Assembly (NCBI GenBank): GCA_021292105.1
Contig: CM037866.1
Coordinates: 4,563,502 to 4,627,501 of the forward strand
DNA length: 64,000 bases
Source of the DNA: Anadara kagoshimensis
Lineage: Eukaryota > Mollusca > Bivalvia > Arcoida > Arcidae
Direction: 5' to 3'
This document shows, piece by piece, positions 34,236 to 44,900 of the stretch. The notes beneath the pieces are model-generated. The model was not told the origin of the DNA, searched no databases, and was given only the letters and a program-made list of their open reading frames with translations. The position numbers and the translations under genes are program-made. The stretch's first letter is position 1, and every line of letters starts with the position of its first letter.

Positions 34236-34924
34236 AATTAAATTTTTGGGTTAAAAGAATTTTAATTAAGACACATAAAAGTGTCTAGTATTTAGTTATA
34301 ATGTTTAGGTATAAAGCATCTTGGGACTTTTAAAGCTTAGAAGAAACGGAAGCATAAGCACGAAATGTCGGTAACTTTGATTAAAAATTTTAAATTTTAA
34401 ATTTCAAATTCACAAGATGTGCAAGGCAATTACGATTAAAAATCTTTACCAAAACCCAACATACCATGCAAATAAGTTCACATCTGGGTATGGCATAAGG
34501 TCTTGTAAACTTCGTGCAGACCGTGATCTTGTTTACTAAATATTATGAATGAAGGTCATGAAAAAAGGTCAAGGTTGCTAATTTGAGCTTAAATACAAAA
34601 GGATTTAAAGCAAAATCTGCTAATATAATATTTCTCTGTTGACAAAAATCGCACAATAAAATAGTATATTCAACAACGGTTTTTTATTTAATGTAATGTA
34701 ATGAAAAATCATTTAAAAGTTAATTAATGATAAAAAAGTAAAAGGAAAAATCACAAGATAGTAAAAAATAAATAAAAAATTCATCAACTATTTTTGTGAA
34801 TCTGACTTGGCTTTAAAAGCTATAAAATATGGCATATTACACATTTAATAAAATACAATATGAATTAAAATCATAACAATATAATTTAATAATAGATTTT
34901 ACCAAAATGACTTAAAAAGCTAAT

Positions 34925-35410
34925 AAACTAACACCATTATTACAATAACAAAACATATTAACAGCATAACACATACAGTTAAACCTGTCTACAAGTACAC
35001 GTAGGCTAAAACCCCGACAAGAAAATGAAAGTACTGAAAGTACTGAAGCCTTCACTTAAAAACAATGGACTAACATGGCATGACGTGTTGGGGTGAAATC
35101 AACACCAGTGTTTCAATAACAAGAAATATAAACAGCATCACAAGTACAGTCAAACCTGTCTATAAAGGCCATCCAAGGGAACCAGTAAAAGTGGTATTTA
35201 TGGAAAGGTGGCCTTTATATACAGGTTCAAATAATATGAATAAAGAACAATTGGGATAAAATTCAACTGGTCTTTATAAGAAGGTGGCTGATATATAGAG
35301 GTGACATTTAAAGCAGGTTGGACTGTACAGAATAAAACCTCGAAAAGAAATAAAATTGCTGAAAGTACTGCAGACATTCACTTGAAAACATTTGACATGA
35401 CATGACGTGT
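34925..35410. repeat. Local tandem duplication carrying MITE-G ends
   Basis: 'TTACAATAACAAAACATATT' plus 'CATACAGTTAAACCTGTCTA' at 34,940-35,000 is repeated at 35,110-35,165, where the MITE is complete (35,148-35,325). 'CATGACGTGTTGGGGT' with 'GAAAGTACTG' also occurs twice (35,030-35,090 and 35,355-35,415). Confidence 0.65.
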
Positions 35411-36460
35411 TGGGGTTGAATCAAGTTCCTTGGACCATACAATTCAAAATATTTAATAAAAAACCCCAATTTTTCAAGACAGTCACTGCATTTTTTTTAT
35501 ATAAGGCCAACAACTAACAACAGCTTAAATCTCCTGCATGTAAATAAATTATTACAAAATAAAATATTTCAAAACAAAATATGTAGAACAATTCACAAAA
35601 GTTGTAAAAGTTTCAGCAAATTTGAAAACAACTTTCTGCCTATTATGTAGCTTAGGAACTTAAAACTTAAGAAACTTCATCAAGTTGGAATAATAAAATC
35701 TATGCCACCACACATTGACATTGAAGTGGTCAGTTCTGGTTAGATGGAGGAAACCAATATATCCAGAAAAAAATGTCAACTCTCGACTTTACTAAATCAA
35801 TACCAAACATTGCAGTTCATGTCCAAATCATGATCCAAAAAAGTATGGTAAAGAATTTAACACATGAACCACGGAAGTAAATAGTGGTCCGGAAAGATAA
35901 GTATATTTTTATCCTGCTCAAACTTCCTTTAAAATTTGAAAATTAAAATTTTCTATCAAAGTGATTGAAATGGCCCTATATTTCATTCTAAAATATCTTA
36001 TTTTGCCTAAATAAACAAAATATGTAAACGTGCTGCTTTGAAAGATCATAGATATCTAGTGGTTTTCGCCCTCTATTTCATTTTTCTCCACTGTCCCAGA
36101 ACTGTCCGTTTCAATAAAAGTGAAAGTTTTTATTGAAAAGTTGAAACACCATTATTCAACACAATACTAGAACTGACTACCCCAGTATAAGTTAGTATAA
36201 GTGAAAGTCTGGACTGGAAAGGAAAACGCCATTAATTAAATACATTTTAACAGAAATGGCCGTCTCCACAAACGTGAAATAGTCTAGTTCGGGGAGTAAA
36301 ACAGCATTATTCCAACCTAGCACCCTAACAATTACCACCTAGATACAAGTCAAATAGTCTCGACTGAGAAGTAAAACATCAATCAAATAACATCTTATTT
36401 ACATTACGTTAGGACTAGCTGATGCATACACACACAATACAAAAACACATCCAAATTATA
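35411..36460. other. AT-rich spacer with a degenerate SINE-tail array
   Basis: At 36,090-36,410 four degenerate units of about 75-80 bp resemble SINE tails ('ATAAGTGAAAGTCTGGACTG', 'AAACAGCATTATTCCAACC'). A faint retroelement-R tail lies at about 35,800-35,910. No gene. Confidence 0.45.
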
Positions 36461-36802
36461 GGCAAATAACATTGACCTGTCCGCTTGACCTCCCATTTAA
36501 ATATTTATTTGGAACGAGTATACAGTCAAACCTGTCTATAATGGCCACCCAAGGAAACCAGTAAAAGTGACCATATGGGCAGGTGGCCCTTATATAAAGG
36601 TGGCATTTTAATGCAGGTTTGGCTGAATTTATAAACAGGGAAAGCACCTGTTTATTTCGTTTACATAATGAGAAACACAAAGAACAAATACTGCTCATGT
36701 ATGAACTGACAATACTTATACTTTCTAAGTAATGGGTGGGCCCTCCTATATGAATATTTATAATGCAAGGTCAAGCTGACAGGTCAATGCTGTTGGTCTA
36801 TT
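36461..36802. mobile_element. MITE family N ('CATTGACCTGTCCGCTTGAC') with nested MITE G
   Basis: Left 'GCAAATAACATTGACCTGTC', right 'GACAGGTCAATGCTGTTGG'. A family-G MITE (36,523-36,625) sits inside, preceded by TA at 36,521-36,522. Relatives are at 37,751-37,972 and 62,332-62,601. Confidence 0.8.
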
Positions 36803-37409
36803 CTATTGCTAGGTATAAACAATGCACATTTAAACATTAACACATATACAATGTATGTATGCATATATAACAAATTTTCTATTTTACACATTTTAAATGT
36901 ACTATATATCTTTGTTAACAGACAATAAAATATTACTACTGGCAAAAACTATCACATTAAAGGGGCATAACCCTGAAGCAAAGAAATATATGACCAATTT
37001 CACTCTTGACAAATGTATAAGAGTGAAAGAGCAAAAGGAATCAAAGTACTGAAGGTACTGAAGCATCAGCTAAACTGAGCAGTTTGATTAAAAAAATGTG
37101 CACTTGAAACTGAGATTTGTCTAATGAATAATGTAATACATATATTTGACCAATTTTACTATTGATAAAATGTACAATGGTAACTGATAAAAGAGCAAAA
37201 TGAAAAATGATACTCTGATTAATTGTTGAATGATCAAGGCAAAACTCTGAAACAATAAACATAACAAACAAAACCGATATAACTATGGGGAAATGTAGAA
37301 TAATGACTGAAGTTTAGATGGGAAATTTGTATTTGATGTCCTAGTCAAGATTATCTCGATATCAAGGTGGTCAACCAATCTTCAGTAAGGCAAAAGGGCA
37401 AATCTCCGA

Positions 37410-37575
37410 CTCAAATTAATAACAAACATACCAGTCCATGTCCAAATCACAAGAGTTAAACATGCAAACATACATAAGGGAAGCAAGACCGGGTGTTCTC
37501 GAAGAGTATAGCACCTCCCAATTAGCTAGCTAGACCAGCCACATGGGAAATAAATATTGCAGATGAAAGGAACAT
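37410..37575 (-). mobile_element. Retroelement tail R, diverged
   Basis: 'AATAACAAACATACCAGTCC', 'GAAGCAAGACCGGGTGTTC' and 'TTAGCTAGCTAGACCAGCCA'. Confidence 0.65.
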
Positions 37576-37750
37576 GTCCTTTAAAATTATATTGGAAAGG
37601 CATAACAATAAAACAATTATGTTGGATTTAAACAAGTATCTCATTGGCTGACATAACTGAACTCAATTCATTATACAAAACGTATATGTGAAACAATGAT
37701 TCTCATAAACCTTTGGTTTCCTTACCTTTTCCTTGGCTGAAATATAGTAA

Positions 37751-37972
37751 AACAAAAATGACCTGTCTGCTTGACCTTTCGTCTGGAATATTACGCACAA
37801 GCATCATGCATAAACAATGCTTGCTTCCCAGATAAACATTTTTGTTTTTATATATTAATAATTAAAAACAAACATACTAATCCAAGTCCGAATCACAATC
37901 CAGAAGCTAGTTCGTAATTAATATTTAACTAAAAGGTCAAGCGGGCAGGTCATTGCTGTTTGCCTATACAAT
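37751..37972. mobile_element. MITE family N with nested retroelement tail
   Basis: 'AATGACCTGTCTGCTTGACC' at left and 'GGTCAAGCGGGCAGGTCATT' at right. A very short retroelement-R tail of about 50 bp ('AAAAACAAACATACTAATCC') lies at 37,862-37,911. Confidence 0.75.
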
Positions 37973-38706
37973 GACATTTATCTCCTAATAATATACTGAT
38001 AAAGCCACATCTCAAAGAATGGTAAAACATTTCTATGACATATATAATTACTTAGTCTTCAATAATTTATACATGTATTTTATGTACATATAATCAAAAC
38101 AGTAAAATATGCTTAAACGTGAAATGCATTAATGGTCCATGATTTTATCTAGATTATTTAATTTTCAGAGTTGCAACAAACTCAAAGTTTAAAAAGAACA
38201 TCAGTTGGTTTGCAATAAAAAAAACTAATAAGTTATAAAACAAATTAAAACTGTAAAAAATTTATCATTCATAAAAAATGTGAAACCAGTCCACTATTAA
38301 ATAAGTTCATTATTAAAGCAACCAGCATCATCAGTTAAGTTTCTTTGACAATTAAACTGATACTAAATTCATAATCCAGTATAAATAATTTCAGAAATCA
38401 GATTTACTGTAAAAGGGGGAAATTTTAGTGTGGGTAAGTTTTTCGCTTATTTCAAGTTAAAGAAATGACCTTGAAAATAAGTTAACCATACAGGTTAAAT
38501 TAAAATAATATATTGAATATACACCCACTTATATTGGTTACGCTAAAATTGCACTCGCGAAATTCCAGATTTCAGAAATTGCGAAATTTTCATCCTGCGA
38601 AAATAACTCCCTTTTCAGTATTCCCTCAGTTCAATATAAATACATATTCAGGTAAAAATAATTTTTTGGAAATCAGATTTACTCCTTTCAGTTCAACATT
38701 AATATG
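37973..38706. other. Spacer and 3' flank of the zinc-finger gene
   Basis: AT-rich, no gene or clear repeat. Part of it is probably the 3'UTR of the minus-strand gene ending at 38,707. Confidence 0.5.
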
Positions 38707-39738
38707 TTATACTTTATGGATTTTTAAATGCTTCTCTTTCAAAGCACGGGTTGGAAATGAAATATTACATGTGTAACACTTATGCTTCAATGGACTTTTG
38801 AATCGAAATTCAAATTTGTGTGTATTTTCATGTGCCTCTAAACTTTTTGGTCCAAGACATTCTATCCCACACCTGCTGCATCTGTGAACTGTTGAAACAG
38901 TGTGCATTTTTGTCACATGTTTGTGATAATGTTCCAACTTGAAAAAGGTCATTCCACAAAGATCACAGTTCCTGAATTCCATATTTTGCGCGTCTGGTTT
39001 TGAATTCTGGTTGACAGTATCAGTTTTGCTTCGGTTTGTTATCTTGCTCTCAAATTCTTTTACGTCTTTAATTTTTGATAAATCACTGATTTTATCATTG
39101 TTTAGCACTTGCGTCCTTTCAATAACAACATCCTGCTTGTCTTTGTTAGCGATTTCAGCTGCATTCACAACATTTTCCGTTCTATCCACAAGTGTATTTT
39201 TAACAGTTTCAGAAATGTTCTCTGTTGGTTTTTGTGGATCTTCAGTTTTATCCTCAATGTTATTTGTTGCAATTTTAGCAGATAGTCCTTCAAAAGCTGT
39301 TTTGGTAGCCACGATTTTATTCTTTTCTAGTGTCTTTTGCATCTTTTTCGTTATATAGGTACCTGTTGTTTTCATTTTCTTTGTGGTCTTTTTCTCTTTT
39401 TCCTCTGCAGAATCAGAATCTTTCTTTCTCTTTCTAGTCTTTTTAACTTTTCCATCTTTTTCTGTTTGAACAGATTCTGAAGAGATATCGCCGTCTGCTT
39501 TTATCTCCTCATTCATTTCACTTTCTTCTGAGACTAAAGATGCATTCGTTTCAACATTACTAGAATCGTTAAGTTTTTCTTGTTTTGTGTCTTCTTTGTC
39601 CTTATTTTTCTGTTTCTTATTTGGCATGGCCTTTTCCATATCAGGCTCTTTAACTTTCTTGACTATTTTTATCGTAAGCTTGTTTTTGTTTTTATTCTTC
39701 ACAACTTTCATTTTCTTTTTATCATTTTCTTTTTTCCT
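38707..39738 (-). CDS. Zinc-finger protein, C-terminal segment with three C2H2 fingers
   Basis: Open frame to stop TAA at 38,707; the ATG-initiated part starts at 39,711, but the same frame continues upstream to about 39,738, where it joins the preceding segment after one extra base in a T6 run (39,730-39,735). It begins very Lys-rich (KNKNKNKLTIKIVKKVKEPD; KKTRKRKKDS), with likely nuclear-localisation stretches, then a Ser/Thr/Asn-rich linker. It ends in three C2H2 fingers numbered from 39,711: residues 249-270 (CDLC...HVTKMH), 278-298 (CSRC...HENTH) and 312-332 (CYTC...HLKIH). Linkers of 7 and 13 residues are not the TGEKP type, so DNA or protein binding is undecided. Family not recognised. 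Confidence 0.8.
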   Translation of the reverse strand, partial: RKKENDKKKMKVVKNKNKNKLTIKIVKKVKEPDMEKAMPNKKQKNKDKEDTKQEKLNDSSNVETNASLVSEESEMNEEIKADGDISSESVQTEKDGKVKKTRKRKKDSDSAEEKEKKTTKKMKTTGTYITKKMQKTLEKNKIVATKTAFEGLSAKIATNNIEDKTEDPQKPTENISETVKNTLVDRTENVVNAAEIANKDKQDVVIERTQVLNNDKISDLSKIKDVKEFESKITNRSKTDTVNQNSKPDAQNMEFRNCDLCGMTFFKLEHYHKHVTKMHTVSTVHRCSRCGIECLGPKSLEAHENTHKFEFRFKSPLKHKCYTCNISFPTRALKEKHLKIHKV

Positions 39739-39949
39739 TCTTAACTTTTCTTTTCTTCTTTGTATCTTGATCTTGATCCTTTCCCCTTTTTCGTTTTTGT
39801 GTGTTTTTCTTTTCTTTTAGTTTTTTGCTAAGAACTGCCAACGATTCCTCCTCTGAATCATCAGACTCACTATCAATACCTTCATTTTGTGACACTACTA
39901 TTTCTTCATTTTCACTAAAACATCTTGACCTAGCTTTTCTTCCTCGCAC
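39722..39949 (-). CDS. Zinc-finger protein, acidic/basic segment between frame breaks 8 and 9
   Basis: The frame reads ENEEIVVSQNEGIDSESDDS and then a Lys-rich run (KKLKEKKNTQKRKRGKDQDQ). It is bounded by a one-base deficit at the A4 run at 39,917-39,920 and a one-base excess at 39,730-39,735. The content is continuous in character with both neighbours. The ATG at 39,949 is internal, not a start. Confidence 0.65.
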   Translation of the reverse strand: MRGRKARSRCFSENEEIVVSQNEGIDSESDDSEEESLAVLSKKLKEKKNTQKRKRGKDQDQDTKKKRKVKKEKRK

Positions 39950-40357
39950 TTGTCTTCAAAATGTTCTCCTTCACCCTCACAACCTTTATCAATTTTAGGA
40001 TAACTGTCATCATTTTTCACATCTGTCTCATTTTCATATTGCAATTCTGAATCAACTTTCACATCATGGTCGTGACAGTGAGGTTCAGCTAAGACTAACG
40101 GAAATTGACCATGTTGGTGATTTCTTTGAATTTCTAAATGTTCAACTAACAATGAAGGATACAATGCATAATCAATGAAGGTCTTTAGACGCAAATCCTC
40201 TTCCTGACAGCATCCCATTTCACATTCAATGTTGGGAAGCAAACCAGAAACAGAATGACTAGGGTCAAATGACAAAGTCAGTAACTGCGTGGGTATAGCT
40301 GATAGTTCTGACACTAACCTCATTTTGGTCATAACTACAGTTTTGATAGAAACCGTA
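39898..40357 (-). CDS. Zinc-finger protein, segment between frame breaks 7 and 8
   Basis: Reads MTKMRLVSELSAIPTQLLTL and continues with a Cys/Glu-containing region (NIECEMGCCQEEDLRLKTFI) and the His-rich motif EPHCHDHDVKVD, then an acidic tail. The frame is open from about 40,357. This is the least low-complexity part of the protein and the best query for homologues. The ATG at 40,332 is probably internal because coding continues upstream in another frame through a T-run deficit. Confidence 0.65.
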
Positions 40358-40893
40358 TAAAATCTGCTCTTTCGTCTATTGAATACAGACTGTCTTCTTC
40401 CTCAATATCCAGTTCCTGTGACAGCCATTTCTGCATCAGATACAAAAACGGTACACAATTAGCTGGAAGGCTTTTTGTGACACTAGTTTCTGTTTCAGAA
40501 TCTTTTTCAGCACCATCTCCACATTTTCTGAATCTCCTTCTACAGATTCACTATGACAAGTCTGCATATGTAATTCAATTTTCCTTATTTCAAACTGTTC
40601 ATCACAAAATGACATGTCACCACTTCTTCCTCCACATTTTCGTTTTCTTCTTTTTTGTGTCCTCCTCTTTGTCATTCTTTATGTTTGACGCACTTGTAAT
40701 AAACTGAAACAGTTGTTTCAATCCTGAAGTCCTATGTTAGAAGATGAATTGCCACTTTTGTTTTGATCCGTTTTGCTGCCATATGTTTTGTCACTATTGC
40801 GATTTGTTTCATGTTCATTATCTAAACGTTTTCTAAGGTTTGTTTGCATTTCTTTGTCCCTCTCATTTTCACTGCCCTTCACTCTTTAGTTTT
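40358..40893 (-). pseudogene. Zinc-finger protein, middle region broken by about five single-base shifts
   Basis: Coding character passes through all three frames. Successive readable pieces are SENERDKEMQTNLRKR, LKQLFQFITSASNIKNDKEE, EENENVEEEVVTCHF, CDEQFEIRKIELHMQTCHSE, then EKDSETETSVTKSLPANCVP and ELDIEEEDSLYSIDERADF. Each step needs one missing base. Steps lie near 40,885-40,887 (T3), 40,720-40,721, 40,651-40,656 (T6), 40,606-40,609 (A4) and 40,515-40,520; the piece ends at a further break near 40,359-40,362 (A4). Across the 40,606 step the residues line up as a C2H2 finger (C-x2-C-x11-H-x4-H). Whether this is assembly error or real decay is open. Confidence 0.6.
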
Positions 40894-41943
40894 GTGGCTG
40901 GTTTCAGCTTCTTCACTAAAACCAATAAATGTGGATGATTTCTTTTCCATTTCATTATTTTTGCCACTTTGATTTTTTGTAGATTGTGTAAAATCATCAT
41001 CAACAATCTTTATAGACTCTGCATTGTGTTTTGCGGTTTCTATTAATTCTAAGTTCTTGGCAAAATCAACATCACTGCGCATAGACACCATACCTTCACT
41101 GTTTCCTGAAGCAGTGTCCAAGTTTTGTTCAACTTCATTTGACATTTCATTTCCCTCTTTCTCATTGTCTATTGGAACATATTCAGGAACATTTTCGAAA
41201 CTTTGAGAATCAAAAAGTTCTTTGTCTACCTCAGTTTTTTCACTTGTTTCATCTGAAGACAGATTATTTTGCGGTACATTTATATCCTCCTGTGAGATAA
41301 CAGACAATGATGGTGGACTGTCATAGTCTTGTTCATTGACCCTATCACTACCTTGTGGTGAAGTAACTTCTTCAGTGATTTCAATTAGAACCGGTGGACT
41401 TCTTGAATCTTCATAAACCTCCACATAACTTCTCTCATCTTCTATTTCTACTGACAACATCTGTTTGTTGTCAATGTCCGAGTTTCTTTCATTGTTTTCA
41501 GATTCCAAACAAAGCATTTCACTTTTTTCAAAATCCTCCTCACTTTCTTGCCTCAAACTAATTTCAGTTTTATTATTATTTTCAAGAGTGACTTGTTCTA
41601 TAGAGGATTCCCCTTCCATTACTGTATCATCTACCTTTTCACCACTTATAGTGTTTCTGTTTTCACAAGTATGGTGAACATCCTCTTCAGATTTTATTTC
41701 TGAAGACAAATCAGGTTCCGCAAATTTCACTTCTTTCTTTTCACTACTAAAACCATCATCATCCACTTTATTTGCTTGTGTACATATATCTTCTTTCACA
41801 GAGTTTTCATTTTCTTCACCGGTCATATTTTTATCATCACTTTCCGCTAAAGACACTTCTTGTTCATCTACAGTATTACTGGTTAAAATATTTAGGTCCT
41901 CTTCAATTTTGCTTAATTTGGGAAATATCGTATTTTTCCTCAA
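40879..41943 (-). CDS. Zinc-finger protein, acidic segment after frame break 1
   Basis: Open frame of 354 codons with the same Glu/Asp/Ser/Asn-rich composition as the upstream frame. It overlaps that frame by about 40 nt around an A5 run (41,933-41,937), so one extra base separates them. It includes VYEDSRSPPVLIEITEE and PSLSVISQED and has no recognised domain. The ATG at 41,943 is almost certainly not a start. Confidence 0.75.
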   Translation of the reverse strand: MRKNTIFPKLSKIEEDLNILTSNTVDEQEVSLAESDDKNMTGEENENSVKEDICTQANKVDDDGFSSEKKEVKFAEPDLSSEIKSEEDVHHTCENRNTISGEKVDDTVMEGESSIEQVTLENNNKTEISLRQESEEDFEKSEMLCLESENNERNSDIDNKQMLSVEIEDERSYVEVYEDSRSPPVLIEITEEVTSPQGSDRVNEQDYDSPPSLSVISQEDINVPQNNLSSDETSEKTEVDKELFDSQSFENVPEYVPIDNEKEGNEMSNEVEQNLDTASGNSEGMVSMRSDVDFAKNLELIETAKHNAESIKIVDDDFTQSTKNQSGKNNEMEKKSSTFIGFSEEAETSHKTKE

Positions 41944-44900
41944 CAGGCTGATCAGCAGCTTCTATAAATTGTTCTTTATCCTGATGTTCCACATCGTCAT
42001 CATTTTGCACTAAATTTTGTTCATCTTGTTTTTCAATAGTAGCCTCTTCATCATTAACAGATATTGTTTCTTGGTCAACTAAACTAGCTTCCATTACCTC
42101 TTCAGTAGAACCTGTACCAAATCCTTGTGTAAATACTTCCTTTTCATCAACTCTTTCATGTTCCTCTGAAGAAATGCTGCTTAATTCTAAAACAAAGTCT
42201 TCCATTTCACCCTGTGATTCAGATTCTTCTGGTAATTTGTCGTCTTTTATGACCTGAACAGTGTCAGGTGCAGGCTGTAATAAATTGTCACTTTCTTTGG
42301 TGGAATTCAATATCTCTGACTCGCTGCTTACAATAGACACATTCCTATCCAACATGTTGTTTTCGTTTTCATCATCAATAGCACTTTTATCATCACCCAT
42401 AATTTTCTCTTTACTGTCTGAAACTTTATTACTTGACTCTGAAGTATTAGACTCATCAGACATGACAACCTCCTCATTTTCCTGTAAATCCTCAGCCCCT
42501 GCAACAATCTTGGACTCAACTGTATCAGACATTTCCATATTGCCACTACTTTCCATATTGCCACTACTTTCTATAGATTTTGACATCATTTCTTTTTCTT
42601 CGATTTTTTTCCTTATGCTCAACAACTGTTCTTTGTCCTTTTCATCGTGCATTTCACATTCAGACACTTTTTCATTCGAATATTCATCCTCCTCATCACT
42701 TGAAATTTCTTCATACATAAGATGATGATAAACCTCTTTTTTATCAGACAGTATTAAATTCCCTGTTTCACCAGCTCTATTTTGAGAGTTTCCAAGTTCT
42801 TCCTGGAATTGTTCTTTTACATTGTCATCTGAACTACACAAAGCATTCTCCTGATCTTTTACATTTTCAAGCAATTCAGTTGTCTGACGAGCAACTGTTG
42901 GAATTCTTTCACTCACAGATTCGTTATCCTTATCTGCGTGGTTTTTATTACTAAATTCACTATCAGATTCACTCGTCAAAGCACTGTCCTCTTTTCTTTT
43001 ATCAAGAGTCTCTATTGGCATTTTAATATCGGAGTCCAAAATAACTTTGCTTGAGCTAACGGTTAGTTTTGAAGAATCAATGTCTGTTGTGCTGGACATT
43101 GGTTCAGGATAACTACTTTCGTCCATTTCCAAATTGATGTCTTGAGCAACATTTTCTTTCCCATTGACATCATTCTGTTGTGGTGAGAGGATATTTTTAT
43201 TATCAATTCCTAGTTCATGAGAAGGACCTTTATTGCCTAAACTCTCCTCTTTCACAACTTGAATGTTTTCCGTTTCAATACTTTCGAGAACTATGTCACC
43301 ACTTTGTCCCTTTGATAGGTCACTTTTAGTGATTTTAAAATGAGTTTCACAACTTTTAATGTTTGTTTCATTATTTTCAGCTATTTGTTCATTTTCCCCT
43401 GAATTTCCTGTTTCACCAACACATGTATTTTCGATACCACAAGGAGAACAAGTTTCTTTTTCCACAATGCCACTAGGAGTTTTATCACAAGTAGACGTTA
43501 AAGCTACTACCTCATTTTTCTCCACAATTGCACTGCCATCTTTCTCAGAAGAACACATACTTTGACTTGTATCAAATGCCTCATGTATACACATAGATTC
43601 GCATTCAACTTTTTCACCTACATCTGTTTTTTCTTTACCCAATCGATTCCCAAAGATGGAAAATATATTTCTGTCTGACTCCTCTACTTTATGTGCATGT
43701 CCATGTTCACTTTTTGAATCACTAAAAGAGAGGGACTTGTCTCTTTGATGTGTAGATTTTGGTGATAACTTGATATTGCCCTTTGTACACTTGCTTTTCA
43801 ATTCAGCAAATATGTTCTTATTAAATGTAAATGTACACCCTGAAGATGGTGCAGGTGATGAAGATGATGACATTGACGATGGAAATGATAATGTTGATGA
43901 TGCATTTTTGTCCTCAATGGTTTTTTGTTTTAAATCATTACTTAAGGGATGTAATTCAGAATTTTCTCCTGAATCCTTCCCAGAATCACTTGGTTCATTT
44001 TGTACAGTGGCATCAGTAACATTGCCCGACTGATCAGGGTTTTCCTGGATTTCAGTCTGATTGTGTTCTTCTGTCCCCATGGGTTGTCTGTTTTGATCAG
44101 TTTCCATTTTTTCTGAATCATTGACCACTTGTGAGTTACTCTTCGCTTTAAAAGCTGTTTCCGTCTGAATATGTTCTATCATTATACATTCTTTATTGCT
44201 TTGTTCTATTTCCATTTCATGTGATTCCATATCACCAGTCAATCCCTGTACATTGCTCCCAGTTGAAGAATTTGTTTCAGTCTGAATAAATTCTTTTGTA
44301 ACAGTAATACTCTTTCCATCACATTCAGCACTGTCAGTGCTTTGATTCACTTCCATTTTGTTTGAGTCAATTTGTCCTGAACTTCCTTGTAAATTAGATA
44401 TCCCTTCAGAATCTGACTGTGAATTTGTTTCTGCCACAATATTTTCCTCTGAAATGTCCTTATCAGCACTTTTAGTGCTTTGTTTAACTTCAATGTTGCT
44501 AGAGTCAATTTCTAATGGATTTCCAGAAATTTGCTCATTTTCAGAAATATCATGTTCATTTTCAGTTTTAGAAATCTGTTCATCTTCAGACAAATCATCC
44601 TGATTTTCAGTTGCCAAAATTTGTTCATCTTCAGAGATATCTTGGTATTCAGTCACTTCAACAGAAGTACTCACTGATGCCTGCTGATCTTCAGACAGAT
44701 GGTCCTGATTTTCAGTTTTAGAAATCTGTTCATCTTCAGACAAATTGTCTTGATTTTCAGTTTCGGAAATCTGTTCATCTTCAGACAAATCATCTTGATT
44801 TTCAGTTTTGGAAATCTGTTCATCTCCTGACAGATCATCCTGATTTTCATCTTCAGAGATATCTTGGTATTCAGTCACTTCCTGAGAGAAATCAACAGAT

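Noticed and set aside
41930-41940. Programmed frameshifting at the end of the 1,720-codon frame
   Set aside because: No slippery heptamer or pseudoknot is evident, and eight more shifts follow within 2.2 kb, so site-specific recoding is unlikely.
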